This document shows positions 23,383 through 33,392 of a stretch of 64,000 nt of DNA, piece after piece (the first letter of the stretch is position 1; each line of letters starts with the position of its first letter). Under the pieces are notes generated by a model. It worked only from the letters and a program-made list of their open reading frames with translations. It did no database searches and was not told the origin of the DNA. The stretch spans positions 21,041 through 85,040 of the forward strand of contig CAMUML010000011.1 in the NCBI GenBank assembly GCA_947089855.1. The letters run 5' to 3'. The stretch is from an uncultured Eubacterium sp. Lineage in GTDB: Bacteria > Bacillota > Clostridia > Lachnospirales > Lachnospiraceae. Made by a program: the position numbers and the translations under genes.

Positions 23383-25398
23383 TTAATATTCAAATTTCCC
23401 CGCAGCAGCCGATAGCTGTTCTGCCAGCTGTGACAGCATGACGGATGCTTGGCTGGTGTCCTGCATGGCATGTGAACAGCCTTTAATGTTATCTTGGATT
23501 TCCATCGTATTGTTTAATGATGTATTCGTAGTTTCTTCTACATTTGTAATGGCGGAATCTGCATTTTGGACTGCAGTGCGCACATCGTTGACCATATCCA
23601 AGATCAGTTCCGACATGTTGGAAATATCGTCGGAGTCTTCGTAATAGTCTTGGCCTGTCTTCAAATACCCGTTTAATTGCGGCTGTATTTTTTCGTCTAT
23701 AAAATTTAACAATGCCTGGCCGTTTTCAGATAGTTCGGCAAATGCATCTTCTACTTTTTCAACGGTATCCTGGATGGAATGGATACTTTTGGCAGTTTCT
23801 TCCGCGAGTTTCCCGACTTCCCCTGCAACGACGGCAAAGCCTTTGCCCATTTCCCCAGCGCGCGCAGCTTCTATGGAAGCATTGAGGGCAAGCAGGTTTG
23901 TCTGGCTTGAAATATCTGCGATCACATTTGTAAGGGTCCGGATTTCTTCTACGACTCTTCCAGCTTCTAAACTGTGTTTTATTTTTTCCTGCTGTATTTT
24001 ATAGATTTCCTGGCTTTCGGCAATCGCGCTCTTTGCCTGCTGCTGTACGCCAAATGCTTTTTCTTTGTATTTGTCGGCATGGCTGCTTTGTTCGGCTGCT
24101 TTTGCTGCCAGTACTTCCATATTCCCGTTTATTTTTTCAATAAAGCTGTTTAGGTTTTGTACCGATTCCAAGTTTTGGCCGCTGCCGTCTACAACGATGT
24201 CTGTAGAAGAGCCGATGGTCTCTATCCGGGATGAAATTTCCTGTGTAGAAGCGCATAATTGTTCGCTGGAGGCGCTTACATCGGAGGCATGGTCGATAAT
24301 AGCGGTAATACATTCCTGCATCTGTCCGGTCGCATAGTCAAGGTCATGGCAGGCGGCGCCAAATTCGTCGTGCCTCCTGGAATGGATACGGTGGGCCAGG
24401 TTGCCGTCTGCCAGCTGTGCCGCATGGTTACGGATTTCCAACAGCGGGCGCCGGAAAGTGGCTGCAATAAAGGCTGCGATAAAAGCACCGGCAACTAACG
24501 CCACCAACGTAGCGATGATTAGGCTGCTGCGCAGGGCACTTATGTCGTGCAGGGCTTCCTGCTCTGGATAAGCGAGGGCCAGCGACCAGGTAGAGCTATC
24601 AATTGGCGCATAGGCACACAAATAGTCCGTGCCTTCATAGGAATAAGAAGCGGTGCCGCTTTCCCCATTTTTCATGCTGGTTTGTACGTCCAGGTAGTCT
24701 TCATAGCCGGCCTGGCCTTGGTAAAGTTCCAAATCGTTTTGGAAATTTTGTACCATTTCCAGGTTGCGGTCGGCAATCCGTGTGCCGTTAGCGTCAATGG
24801 CATATGCATATCCGCTTTCGCCTACCTGGATGTTTGTTACAATATCGTTAAATTGTGCGGCAGTGATTACGCCGCCCAGCGCGCCGACGATGCTGCCGCT
24901 TTCATTGATGACCGGCGCCGTAATAATCATGATCATAGCATTGTCGGCTTCACTTGGGACAGGGGCGGTTATGTAGGTTTCCCCTTCCATTGCGGCCAGG
25001 AAATTTGCACGTTCCGAGAGGTTAAAGACCTCTGAGCCTGGCAGGCGGGTATCCCCGTTTGTGTCTGAAATTTGAATCCGCTCAAAGCCTAGGCGTTCAG
25101 TTTCAGCTACGATGACAGGTTCCTGTCTGGTCCAGTCCATGCTGGTAATAGCTTCCTGCCTAGCCAGTGTTTCAATCTGTGTCCTGCGCACTTCCAAAAG
25201 GCCGCTTAAAATGTCCGCATTTTCCAATGCACGGTGTTCCAGGCTGTTAACTGCTTCGGTCCGGATGATACGGGTGCTTTGCCGGTAGGCAAGTGCCGTC
25301 AGGGCACTGCATACAATTATAAGCAGCACAAATACCTCCAGTGTTAGTTTCAAGCCAATACTGATCAGCGTCCCCTGTTTTTTTGTTGTTTTCTTCAT
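23383..25398 (-). CDS. methyl-accepting chemotaxis protein with dCache-type sensor
   Basis: The 671-residue chemoreceptor has an N-terminal membrane helix (residues 12-35), an extracellular region of about 250 residues with dCache_1 features ([39 protein letters not shown]), a second helix near residue 300, a HAMP domain and a long cytoplasmic signalling coiled coil. The conserved hairpin tip reads [20 protein letters not shown], followed by [10 protein letters not shown]. dCache domains often bind amino acids or other small ligands. The ATG at 25398 follows AGGAGAGG; the frame extends upstream but without a suitable site. No C-terminal CheR-binding pentapeptide is seen. The gene stands on the opposite strand in the middle of a Bce module. 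Confidence 0.93.
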   Translation of the reverse strand: MKKTTKKQGTLISIGLKLTLEVFVLLIIVCSALTALAYRQSTRIIRTEAVNSLEHRALENADILSGLLEVRRTQIETLARQEAITSMDWTRQEPVIVAETERLGFERIQISDTNGDTRLPGSEVFNLSERANFLAAMEGETYITAPVPSEADNAMIMIITAPVINESGSIVGALGGVITAAQFNDIVTNIQVGESGYAYAIDANGTRIADRNLEMVQNFQNDLELYQGQAGYEDYLDVQTSMKNGESGTASYSYEGTDYLCAYAPIDSSTWSLALAYPEQEALHDISALRSSLIIATLVALVAGAFIAAFIAATFRRPLLEIRNHAAQLADGNLAHRIHSRRHDEFGAACHDLDYATGQMQECITAIIDHASDVSASSEQLCASTQEISSRIETIGSSTDIVVDGSGQNLESVQNLNSFIEKINGNMEVLAAKAAEQSSHADKYKEKAFGVQQQAKSAIAESQEIYKIQQEKIKHSLEAGRVVEEIRTLTNVIADISSQTNLLALNASIEAARAGEMGKGFAVVAGEVGKLAEETAKSIHSIQDTVEKVEDAFAELSENGQALLNFIDEKIQPQLNGYLKTGQDYYEDSDDISNMSELILDMVNDVRTAVQNADSAITNVEETTNTSLNNTMEIQDNIKGCSHAMQDTSQASVMLSQLAEQLSAAAGKFEY

Positions 25399-25947
25399 TT
25401 TTCCTCTCCTGTTTCTGCCAAAATTTTTTGTTTTGGGTATGGAAGATAGCTGTTTCCCGCAAAACAGTACAGTGTTTATTTTAATCTGGTAGTATTCTAC
25501 TCTATATTGGGGATTTTTGCAATCATTTCCCCTGCATTTGATTTGATCCACAAGTCTAAAAACAGGTAATTGTGCACAATAATTTAGATTTTACACGCTG
25601 TTGGAAATTCACATATTTATAGAAGAAACAATTATAAACACGCCATTTTCTGCAAAGTATTTGTGCAAAATCACAAATATGGGTCAAGTTAATAGGCTAT
25701 CGTATAGGGAGTGATGCGGCGTCCGGGAGGCCACAATGTAACACCCTATCTGAACGGCTACGCTTAAGTAAATGACACTGGTTCAAGGGTTATCTAAACC
25801 GGTTACATTCTTTCAAAAACGTAAGCAAAATGTATCCAAACTTCATACCATTCCAGACAGGTATCTGCTATAGTATTACCAGCCAGGTTATAGCAGGGCA
25901 ATGATTGCTTGCGCCTGGCACAAAAATAACAGGAGGTATGATATTGT
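25399..25947. other. 549 base intergenic region with divergent promoters and a dispersed motif
   Basis: No gene was found here. The left part (25440-25700) is A/T-rich and should hold the chemoreceptor promoter. An extended -10 TGCTATAGT (25867-25874 area) lies about 75 bases before the BceA-like start and is the best promoter for the transporter, though a -35 is unclear. GCGTCCGGGAGGCCACA (25719-25735) recurs near the right end of the window. Confidence 0.5.
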
Positions 25948-26709
25948 ATGGAAGGGGACATCCGTGTATGCGATGTGGAAAAATACTACGGAAACAGTGA
26001 TCATGTCACGAAAGCTGTAGACCGGGTAACGTTTACCGTAACGAAGGGGGAGTTCGTCGGTGTTATGGGGGCTTCCGGATCTGGAAAGACGACGCTTTTA
26101 AATATGCTTGCAACGATCGACCGGGTAACGGCCGGCCATATTTACTATGGGGATGTAGATATTACAGAACTGCCGGAAGAGAAACTTTCAGATTTCCGCA
26201 GGGACCATCTTGGCTTTGTGTTTCAGGAGTATAACCTTTTGGACACATTGACGATAGAAGAAAACATCCTATTGGCCTTGGCCCTGCATGGGCTGGGGAA
26301 ACAGGAAATACAAAACCGGTGCGGGCAGATGCTGTCCCTTTTGGACATCCAGGAGGTAAAAGGGCAGTTCCCATACCAGGTATCCGGTGGGCAAAAGCAA
26401 CGGTGTGCTTGCGCCCGGGCTTTGGTAAACCGGCCCAAACTGCTTTTGGCGGATGAACCGACTGGGGCTTTGGATTCCAAAGCAGCGCAGACGCTTTTAG
26501 AGACATTTCTGGATTTAAACCAAAAGCTGCAGGCAACGATCTTTATGGTAACACATGATGCTTTTTCCGCCAGCTATTGCCAGCGTATTTTATTTTTAAA
26601 GGATGGGAAGATTTTTCATGAACTGCGCCGCGGGCAGAAAAGCAGGCGGGTATTTTTAAATGAAATTTTGGATGTGCTGTCATTAACGGGAGGTGGGAAG
26701 GGCATATGA
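25948..26709 (+). CDS. BceA-like ABC transporter ATP-binding protein
   Basis: The 253-residue ATPase has Walker A GASGSGKTTLL near residue 43, Q-loop FVFQEYNLLDTL, signature VSGGQKQRCACARAL, Walker B LLLADEPTGALD and the switch His in FMVTHDAFSASYC. The MacB/LolD-type sequence and the four-base overlap (ATGA) with the following large permease identify a BceAB-type peptide-antibiotic transporter. These systems detach antibiotics such as bacitracin or lantibiotics from lipid II intermediates. The ATG lies 10 bases after an AGGAGGT site. Regulation by the BceRS-like pair upstream is likely. Confidence 0.93.
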   Translation: MEGDIRVCDVEKYYGNSDHVTKAVDRVTFTVTKGEFVGVMGASGSGKTTLLNMLATIDRVTAGHIYYGDVDITELPEEKLSDFRRDHLGFVFQEYNLLDTLTIEENILLALALHGLGKQEIQNRCGQMLSLLDIQEVKGQFPYQVSGGQKQRCACARALVNRPKLLLADEPTGALDSKAAQTLLETFLDLNQKLQATIFMVTHDAFSASYCQRILFLKDGKIFHELRRGQKSRRVFLNEILDVLSLTGGGKGI

Positions 26710-28781
26710 AAACGGTATTTTCGACATTGGCGCTGCGTAACGTCAAGCGGTCTGCAAAAGATTATATCGTTTATTTTTTGACGATGATGCTGGTAACGGC
26801 GATTATGTCTGCTTTCCATTCCCTGCTGTTTTCCGAGGATGTCCAAAAGCTGTCCCAAATGGCCCTGCTGATGCCAGTGACGATCGGGCTTGCAACGTTT
26901 TTTATCGTATGGATCAACGCGTGGCTGATTTCTTATATGGTGCAGTTTATGTTGGAAAAAAGGGCTAGGGAATTTGGCGTCTACCTGCTGCTCGGTATGC
27001 CAAAACGCAGGATCGTATGGCTATATATGCGGGAGAACCTGATGCTCGGCGCAGGGGCGTTTGCGGCAGGGGCTGTCTTTGGGCTGTTGCTGCAGCAGAT
27101 CCTGCTGGCGGTATTTTATGGTATCGTCCAGATGGAATACCAAATCCGGCTGGAATGGAAGCTGGAGAACCTGCTTTTGACGGCGGGCTGCTATAGTGGC
27201 TGTTACCTGCTGGCGCTGCTGCGGTGCAGGCGGAAGTTAAAGAAAATGAATATCCATGCCCTAATGGAGAGCCAGCGTAAAAATGAAGAGGTCAAAGAAC
27301 GGCATGAACAGGCAAAGCAGTGGCTATTGCCGCTTTCCCTGCTGCTTTTTGCAGCGTGCGGCCTTTTTTTGTTTTGCTATCACGGATGGGGGACGGGGAC
27401 AGTGATAGGGTTTATCATTGGGCTGGTGCTGTCTATCTACTTATTTTACAGTGGGTTTGCAGCATGGATCATCTGTTATATCAGGCGCCACGGCAGCAGG
27501 ATCTATCAGGGCCAGAACTTGTTTTTGCTGCGGCAGTTTTCTTCTAAAGTCCGCTCGATGCGGTTTACCATGGGTACCTTGACCTCGCTGTTTGCGCTGG
27601 CGATGCTTGGGTGTGCGGTTGCCTTGATGTTTCACGGTTTTCAAAATCAGGTGCTGGAGCAAAAGTGGCCGTTTGATGTCCAGATATATGACAGGCGGCC
27701 AGATGCCCAATTTGAAAAAGAACTGGCTGTACTGCAAAAAGAAACGGATGTGGCACAGTCATACCGCTATTGCATTTACCAAAATGGGACGCAGCAGGTG
27801 AATGCATGGCTGTATACCCATTTAAAGGAATTTGGCAGGGAGTATCAAAAAGCGGATGGGACGGTGGATTGGAAAAAAGCGGGTGAAAGCTTTTCCTATT
27901 ATAAGTACGATACTTATATGCTGCTGTCCGATTATAACCACTTAAGGGGGATGGTTGGGCTTGACCCGGTCAAGTTGGGCAGCCAGGAGTATGCGCTGCA
28001 TATCAAAAGGCGTGTCTGGATGCAGGCCGGTGATTTTTCGGGGGATTTGGAAATCCAAAGCCAGGATGGGAAGGGCAGGCGCAAGCTTCGGGGCATTTAT
28101 ACAGAGCCGTTTTCCCAGGATGGGCATAACGGAGCAGACTACCTGATCATTGTGCCCGATACGGCGGCTGCTAAAATGGAGCCTTATTATGCCGAACTGG
28201 CTGTGCAGTTAAAGCAGCGTGCGCCAGGGGGCTTACAAAATAAGCTGGAACGTATCCTGCCGGATGGATATTCGATGGATGCGAGCGGCCATCTGTATTC
28301 GGAAGAAGACAGTATGTGCATTGGGTCGGACAGCATTGTGTCTATGGCCTATAAAATAGTGGTCAGGGATAACCTGGTGCCGGAGGTGAAGGTGCTGCTT
28401 ACGTCCATTACGTTTCCGCTTGTCTATATCGGGCTGGTATTTGTATGTGTGGCTTTAACGGTACTTTCTGTACAGCAGTTAAGCGATTCGGCAAAATATA
28501 AGTTCCGCTACCGGGTGCTGTATCAGATTGGGCTTGGAAAGAAAGATATTTCCCGTGTTGTTTTTTGGCAGCTTGCGGTATTCTATCTGTGCCCGGCGGC
28601 GTTTGCAGCGGGTTTAAGCGGACTGGTGGCTGTGTTTGCGGGGTGGAAGTTCAACTTTTATACGGGTACGCAGACCGCAGCCGCAGGGTATTTTGCGGGG
28701 ACACTGTTGTTTTTCTTTGTGGTTTATGCGTTTTATTTCATCGTAGCTTATGTGGGGTTTAAGCGGAATGTGGAAGCGTAG
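26706..28781 (+). CDS. BceB-like ABC transporter permease
   Basis: This 691-residue permease starts with TLALRNVKRSAKDYIVYFLT, the classical BceB/FtsX-like opening, and has ten predicted membrane helices in a 1+3, 2+1, 3 pattern, with a large extracellular domain of about 200 residues (roughly residues 320-540) between helices 7 and 8 as in BceB. This domain senses and binds the peptide antibiotic and passes the signal to the histidine kinase. The first helix pair and the helical segment ending REFGVYLLLGMPKRRI contain the FtsX family GM motif. Its start overlaps the ATPase gene by 4 bases. Length is normal for the family (640-690). Confidence 0.93.
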   Translation: MKTVFSTLALRNVKRSAKDYIVYFLTMMLVTAIMSAFHSLLFSEDVQKLSQMALLMPVTIGLATFFIVWINAWLISYMVQFMLEKRAREFGVYLLLGMPKRRIVWLYMRENLMLGAGAFAAGAVFGLLLQQILLAVFYGIVQMEYQIRLEWKLENLLLTAGCYSGCYLLALLRCRRKLKKMNIHALMESQRKNEEVKERHEQAKQWLLPLSLLLFAACGLFLFCYHGWGTGTVIGFIIGLVLSIYLFYSGFAAWIICYIRRHGSRIYQGQNLFLLRQFSSKVRSMRFTMGTLTSLFALAMLGCAVALMFHGFQNQVLEQKWPFDVQIYDRRPDAQFEKELAVLQKETDVAQSYRYCIYQNGTQQVNAWLYTHLKEFGREYQKADGTVDWKKAGESFSYYKYDTYMLLSDYNHLRGMVGLDPVKLGSQEYALHIKRRVWMQAGDFSGDLEIQSQDGKGRRKLRGIYTEPFSQDGHNGADYLIIVPDTAAAKMEPYYAELAVQLKQRAPGGLQNKLERILPDGYSMDASGHLYSEEDSMCIGSDSIVSMAYKIVVRDNLVPEVKVLLTSITFPLVYIGLVFVCVALTVLSVQQLSDSAKYKFRYRVLYQIGLGKKDISRVVFWQLAVFYLCPAAFAAGLSGLVAVFAGWKFNFYTGTQTAAAGYFAGTLLFFFVVYAFYFIVAYVGFKRNVEA

Positions 28782-28787
28782 GGGGCT

Positions 28788-29075
28788 TTATCCGCCGCTT
28801 TCGGAAGAATGGCCCCACCGGTCTGGTATACCGGGGCAGCCCCTGATACGTATTGCTGCGCGCATTTCTACAAAGCACCCGCAGATACGGCACATACCGT
28901 TTAACAGCTTGCTGCATGATTTACATGCAGCAAGCCGTTTTTCATATTCCTGTGGGGGTGTTTTGTCTTCTTCCGGTAGAAGGCGGATATATTCATACAT
29001 ATTTTGGAAGTATGCTGCCTGGTTTGTTTCCCGTATCAGGCATTGCCGGCAATACCGCTGGTGTTTTTCTTCCAT
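28788..29075 (-). CDS. DUF6171 family small cysteine-rich protein
   Basis: The 95-residue protein contains CRQCLIRE at the start, then CKSCSKLLNGMCRICGCFVEMRA near residues 50-70 and a final RIRGCPG, giving seven or eight cysteines in a zinc-ribbon-like arrangement. This matches DUF6171, a Firmicutes family without known function; the arrangement suggests metal binding. The ATG at 29075 is preceded by GGAGGAGGCGG. It lies 41 bases downstream of the arabinofuranosidase gene and could be the last gene of the arabinan operon by read-through, although no functional link is known. Its end is 6 bases from the end of the convergent bceB-like gene. Confidence 0.8.
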   Translation of the reverse strand: MEEKHQRYCRQCLIRETNQAAYFQNMYEYIRLLPEEDKTPPQEYEKRLAACKSCSKLLNGMCRICGCFVEMRAAIRIRGCPGIPDRWGHSSESGG

Positions 29076-29116
29076 TATGATACCGCCTCCTCCTTTGGGC
29101 TGACAGGGCCGTTGCC

Positions 29117-30646
29117 CTATGCCATTTCTACGGCCAGATGTACGGCACTGCATGCAGGTACGGTAAATTTCAGGCCTTGTTTCGTAATTTCTATGGTATC
29201 AAATGCCTTTACGGTTACCTGGCTGGGATCTTCAAATGTATTTTTCGCGTGCATTTCACCGGCTACCATTTCACCGGTTACAGCCGATGCGCTGACATCC
29301 AGGAAGGCATCAATAGCTGCGGGCTGATCCAGGGATAGGTTGGTAACCGTAATATGCAGCCGTCCGTCTGTGCCGATGGATGCTGATTCTGTCAGGTTTG
29401 GCACAGGATAATCTTTGGTGCCGGTTTGGGTGGTTTCTATTTGGCTGTCTACTAATTGCGCACCCTGGTGATGTTTGTAGAGGTCGAAAATATGGTAGGT
29501 TGGCGTTTTTACCATTTTATCGCCTTCGGTGAAAATAACAGCCTGCAGCACGTTAACGATCTGCGCAAGGTTTGCCATCCGTACCCGGTCGGCGTGCTTG
29601 TTAAAGATATTTAGCGTAATCCCGGCTACGAGCGCATCCCGCATCGTGTTTTGCTGGTATAAAAAGCCTGGGTTTGTGCCTGGTTCTACGGTATACCAGG
29701 TTCCCCATTCATCGACTACCAGTGCGATTTCTTTCTCTGGGTCGTATACGTCCATAATGGCGCTGTGTTTTTGGATCAATTCTTCCATATAGAGCGCTTT
29801 GGAAAGGGTTTTGTACCATACGCCGGCATCAAATTCGGTAGCGCTGCCTTTGCGTTCCCAGCCTTCCGGATGTACGTAGTAATGCAGGGACAGCCCGTCC
29901 ATAAATCCATGCGATCCTTTCGGAGAGTGGCAAAAACAGGTGTCTAATACGGTTTTTGTCCATTCGTAGTCGTCGACATTTGGGCCGCAGCAGATCTTGC
30001 GGATGGATGGGGTGTGGTGTTCTAACGGTTGCATTGGTTTTTGGGAATAGTCGCGTACATAGGTCTGGTAGCGGCGGTATTCATTGGCATAGTATTCGGG
30101 TGTCATATTGCCGCCGCAGCCCCAGTTTTCGTTTCCTACGCCAAAATAATCGACCTTCCACGGTTCTTCATGGCCGTTTTGCCTGCGCAGGCCGGCCATT
30201 GGGGAAACGCCGGAAAAGGTCATATATTCGACCCATTCAGACATTTCACGTACTGTCCCGCTGCCAAGGTTGCCGTTGACGTAAGTTTTGCAGCCAAGCT
30301 GGCGGCAGAGTTCAAAATATTCATGGGTTCCAAAGCTGTTGTCTTCTACAACGCCGCCCCAATGGGTATTGACAATGGTTTTGCGGTTTTCTTTTGGGCC
30401 GATGCCGTCTTTCCAGTGGTATTCGTCTGCAAAGCAGCCGCCTGGCCAGCGCAGTACGGGTACTTTGATTGCTTTCAATGCGTCTACGACGTCCTTGCGC
30501 ATTCCATTGACCTGCTCTATGGGGGAATCTTCCCCTACATAGATGCCTTCATAAATACAGCGGCCAAGATGTTCGGAAAAATGCCCGTAGATTTCTTCTG
30601 AGATTTTGGCCAATTTTTTTTCGGTGTTAATTTTTAATTTTGCCAT
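29117..30646 (-). CDS. abfA: intracellular alpha-L-arabinofuranosidase, GH51
   Basis: The 509-residue enzyme belongs to GH51. It has the N-terminal [17 protein letters not shown] block, [20 protein letters not shown] in two parts, the acid/base Glu in [12 protein letters not shown] near residue 175, and the nucleophile Glu in [10 protein letters not shown] near residue 295, then a C-terminal beta-sandwich. GH51 enzymes release L-arabinose from imported arabino-oligosaccharides or arabinoxylo-oligosaccharides in the cytoplasm. No signal peptide is present. The ATG at 30646 follows TTGGAGGAAAC. It lies 79 bases downstream of the GH43 lipoprotein gene and within the arabinan cluster, so the product of the lipoprotein and ABC importer would be its substrate. 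Confidence 0.95.
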   Translation of the reverse strand: MAKLKINTEKKLAKISEEIYGHFSEHLGRCIYEGIYVGEDSPIEQVNGMRKDVVDALKAIKVPVLRWPGGCFADEYHWKDGIGPKENRKTIVNTHWGGVVEDNSFGTHEYFELCRQLGCKTYVNGNLGSGTVREMSEWVEYMTFSGVSPMAGLRRQNGHEEPWKVDYFGVGNENWGCGGNMTPEYYANEYRRYQTYVRDYSQKPMQPLEHHTPSIRKICCGPNVDDYEWTKTVLDTCFCHSPKGSHGFMDGLSLHYYVHPEGWERKGSATEFDAGVWYKTLSKALYMEELIQKHSAIMDVYDPEKEIALVVDEWGTWYTVEPGTNPGFLYQQNTMRDALVAGITLNIFNKHADRVRMANLAQIVNVLQAVIFTEGDKMVKTPTYHIFDLYKHHQGAQLVDSQIETTQTGTKDYPVPNLTESASIGTDGRLHITVTNLSLDQPAAIDAFLDVSASAVTGEMVAGEMHAKNTFEDPSQVTVKAFDTIEITKQGLKFTVPACSAVHLAVEMA

Positions 30647-30725
30647 TGTTTCCTCCAAAATTGATTTGTTTGGTAGCTGTTTGTCCGGATATGGTGAAAA
30701 AGGCAGTATGTATGATAAGTGGCGG

Positions 30726-32186
30726 CTACTCTGCGATAGCGTTGGTTCCGCTGCCCCATATGGCAATTCCAGTTTCCTTTTGCAAAGCGGTAAACGCCCA
30801 TACGTATTTTTTGCCGTCTTCGTCCCATTGTTTTAATATGGTTCCATGATACGTTGCTTCCCCAATGGACAGGTCCAGGCTGTTTTCGTCTTTGATTGCC
30901 CAGGTGCCCGTTTGGCCGCCGCTTACTTTACCGTCTTTTGAAAGTTCGATGGAAACGGATTCCTGCATCGTTGGGGAAATATCGCGGCCATGGCTGATTA
31001 GTTTGTAGTTGCCTGCGCAATCTTGCATGGTAGCGTTTTCCAGTGTTTCTCCGGTATAGCGGTAGGGTGCTACGACAGGCCATCCATCTTCATTAAAAAA
31101 CATCTGGTGTACACGGACCTGGTGTTCTTCGCCGCTTCCTTCAAAACGGGTATGGTAGATCAGGAAATATTTTCCGGTGCTTTCTTGGTATAGGCAGGAG
31201 TTATGCCCTGGGGACAGGTAACCCTTGCGGTTTTCTCCGTCTTCCCCCTCCATATGGAGGAATTTGTAGCACCCCATAAGCTTGGTGCCATAAAGGGCGG
31301 CAGATGTATCACTAAAAGTGCTGCCTGCAGGGCCTTTGCATTCGGCCATGTCCTGGCCCATGGAATCTTCGTAAGGGCCATCCGGCGTTTTGGAGCGGCA
31401 TACCCGGATGTTATAGCCGCCATCGGAGTCAAGGCCGCCAAAAGACAGGAATAAGTAGTAATAGGCGGTATCCGGGTTATAGATTACGTAAGGGGCTTCA
31501 ATACGCAGATGGTTTCCGCCCAGCAGTTTTTTTCCATAGCCTGGTTCTAAGAAAAGGCCAGTAACAGGGTCCAGTTCTTTCGCAAAGATGCCGCCGGAGT
31601 AGGAACCGTAGATCATCCATAGCCGTTCTTCCTGGTCGAAAAATACGGCTGGGTCGACGACGTTTGGGTCGTCTGCAGACTGGTAGAGTTTCCCATTTTC
31701 GCTTGGCTGGCTAGCAGGCATGCCGGATTTTAAAAGGATGCCCTCGTTTTGGTAAGGGCCTTCGACCGAATCGGATACTGCCATGCCAAGGCAGGATAAC
31801 GGGCTGCTCCCTTCACAGTTGCAGTAATACATATGGTATTTTCCGTCTTTTAACCGGATCACGTCCGGGGCCCAAAAGGTATTGCTATGCGACCATTCAA
31901 AGGCTTCTTTCATTTGGGATAAAACATTTGGGATAACCTTGTTTTCGTTTTTTACGCCCTGGTTTACATACGTCCAGTTCATGAGGTCGTCCGTTTTGGC
32001 CACTGCCAGGTGCGAGCCAAAAATATAATAAGAGCCGTTGCCGGCGTCTACGATTGACGGGTCATGCACCGATACTTCCGCAAACGTTTTTTCTACGGCG
32101 GGGTCTGCTTTTAGTTTTGGCTGTTTTGCACAGCCAGAGAGCAGCAGTACGGACAGGCAGCTATAGAAATAGATCTTTTTTTTCAT
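30726..32186 (-). CDS. secreted lipoprotein endo-arabinanase, GH43
   Basis: The 486-residue protein starts with a lipoprotein signal ([11 protein letters not shown], lipobox LLSGC with Cys19) and continues into a five-bladed GH43 propeller. Catalytic acids are the Asp of [10 protein letters not shown], the Asp of [10 protein letters not shown] and the Glu of [11 protein letters not shown], with the HTRFEG region near the end of the propeller. A C-terminal beta-rich module of about 120 residues (from [15 protein letters not shown]) matches the arrangement of two-domain endo-arabinanases such as B. subtilis Abn2. Anchored outside the cell it would cut arabinan into oligosaccharides for the neighbouring ABC importer. 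It lies between the regulator and the GH51 gene. Confidence 0.9.
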   Translation of the reverse strand: MKKKIYFYSCLSVLLLSGCAKQPKLKADPAVEKTFAEVSVHDPSIVDAGNGSYYIFGSHLAVAKTDDLMNWTYVNQGVKNENKVIPNVLSQMKEAFEWSHSNTFWAPDVIRLKDGKYHMYYCNCEGSSPLSCLGMAVSDSVEGPYQNEGILLKSGMPASQPSENGKLYQSADDPNVVDPAVFFDQEERLWMIYGSYSGGIFAKELDPVTGLFLEPGYGKKLLGGNHLRIEAPYVIYNPDTAYYYLFLSFGGLDSDGGYNIRVCRSKTPDGPYEDSMGQDMAECKGPAGSTFSDTSAALYGTKLMGCYKFLHMEGEDGENRKGYLSPGHNSCLYQESTGKYFLIYHTRFEGSGEEHQVRVHQMFFNEDGWPVVAPYRYTGETLENATMQDCAGNYKLISHGRDISPTMQESVSIELSKDGKVSGGQTGTWAIKDENSLDLSIGEATYHGTILKQWDEDGKKYVWAFTALQKETGIAIWGSGTNAIAE

Positions 32187-32260
32187 CGTTTTTCCCTCAT
32201 TTGCGGATTTGTACGTTTCGCCGTCAAAGGAAAAACAGGGGGCGCCCCTATGGCGCGCGG

Positions 32261-33193
32261 TTAGGATACGGCAATGGGGCTATAGGCGATGCGGGCTTGT
32301 ATCGCCTGGCTGTAATTTCCGAATTTGCGGCCAAATATCGTAAGTCCGCCAACATTTTCCGCGTCCTGTGGGACTTCAAACCGGAACCGGATTGTACTTT
32401 TATAATCCAGCCCAAATTGTTTGATGCTGACATTGGAAATTTTCAGCCCGTCCACAAAGGTGCCTTTTTTATTGATAGTTATCATTTTTAATAAGCCATA
32501 TTGGTTCCAGTTCGGCAGCCACCAGTCTGGCGTAAAGATGCCGCGGACATCCCCAAAATCGCCAGGGCTTGTCCACATGCCGATAGGTTCCCCATTTAAA
32601 TAAAAATAAATGTCGGAAGGCCAGTCATTATTGGTACCAGGGGCTTCGGAACTGATTTCCAAAGACAGTGTGATCTGTTCGATCTGGACAGAAGGAGGCA
32701 GCAGGGTAGGGATCATGTATTCGACATACCCCTTTCCAAACCAGATAATTTGCGCATGTACCCGGTCTGGATGTGCGAAATAGCGGGGGTCGTCGGCTTC
32801 CCCGATCAGGGACAATTCAGTAGCCAGCCCGCAGGTTGGGTACACATCATAATCCATATATTGCCCGACTGGAATATCGGTAATAAATACGTTGCCGTCT
32901 TCTTCGGATTCATCGGAAACGACATCTACCAATATTTTATCCACGTCGACGCGGCAGACTTTTTGGTTGCCATGTCCGCTTCTGCGGTCAGGGAGTATTT
33001 TAACGACTCCGCTTTCTTCTAATTTCCGGATATGGCTGGTCAGTGCGCCGTTGGTTACGCCAATGGCACTGGCCAGTTCATTGATATTCATTTCTCTGTT
33101 TTCCAGCAGCAGTTTTACTATTTTAATCCGCAGTTCGGAACCGAGGGCCTTAAAAACCGGCAGGCCTTCTTCGAGATTTTTGATGTGCAGCAT
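32261..33193 (-). CDS. ArsR-like winged-helix regulator with a C-terminal beta-rich domain
   Basis: Residues 1-95 form an ArsR-type winged helix (FKALGSELRIKIVKLLLEN, INELASAIGVTNGALTSHIR, KLEESGVVKI). The remaining 210 residues are not an ArsR extension but a beta-rich domain with many aromatic residues (ISSEAPGTNNDWPSDIYFYL, GIFTPDWWLPNWNQYGLL), suggesting a carbohydrate-binding jelly roll. I infer that the second domain binds arabino-oligosaccharide or arabinose. The ATG at 33193 follows GAGAGGT; an earlier ATG at 33220 has no site. It has its own promoter at 33269-33297, overlapped downstream by an AAATATCTAAAA site that recurs upstream of the importer genes, so autoregulation is likely. 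It would be the local regulator of the arabinan cluster. Confidence 0.8.
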   Translation of the reverse strand: MLHIKNLEEGLPVFKALGSELRIKIVKLLLENREMNINELASAIGVTNGALTSHIRKLEESGVVKILPDRRSGHGNQKVCRVDVDKILVDVVSDESEEDGNVFITDIPVGQYMDYDVYPTCGLATELSLIGEADDPRYFAHPDRVHAQIIWFGKGYVEYMIPTLLPPSVQIEQITLSLEISSEAPGTNNDWPSDIYFYLNGEPIGMWTSPGDFGDVRGIFTPDWWLPNWNQYGLLKMITINKKGTFVDGLKISNVSIKQFGLDYKSTIRFRFEVPQDAENVGGLTIFGRKFGNYSQAIQARIAYSPIAVS

Positions 33194-33253
33194 TGGTGAC
33201 CTCTCTTCCGGCTCCACCATTATTTAGGAGCAAATGAATGTATATTAGTTTAT

Positions 33254-33265
33254 AAATATCTAAAA
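33254..33265. promoter_or_regulatory. putative operator AAATATCTAAAA in the regulator promoter
   Basis: AAATATCTAAAA covers the expected transcription start of the ArsR-like gene. The same 12 bases occur, inverted, just upstream of the importer promoter at 36792-36803. Binding by the regulator is inference. Confidence 0.5.
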
Positions 33266-33268
33266 GAG

Positions 33269-33297
33269 ACTATACACGAATTTTCTCCAATATGCAA
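33269..33297 (-). promoter_or_regulatory. promoter of the ArsR-like regulator
   Basis: On the minus strand TTGCAT (complement of 33292-33297), 17 bases and TATAGT (complement of 33269-33274) precede the gene. Confidence 0.75.
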
Positions 33298-33347
33298 GTC
33301 CTGAATCATCGAATCCAGATACACTAAAGTTTGCCAAAAGAATGAAA

Positions 33348-33384
33348 GCGGGCCGCCCCCTCAGTATTGGCAGGGGACAGCCCG
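33348..33384 (-). terminator. terminator after the ABC permease genes
   Basis: On the minus strand ACGGGCTGTCCCCT pairs with AGGGGGCGGCCCGC around a short loop, followed by TTTCATTCTTTT. It separates the importer transcript from the regulator gene. A truncated copy of repeat A (ACACTAAAGTTTGCC, near 33320-33336) follows. Confidence 0.7.
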
Positions 33385-33392
33385 TTGCAAGC

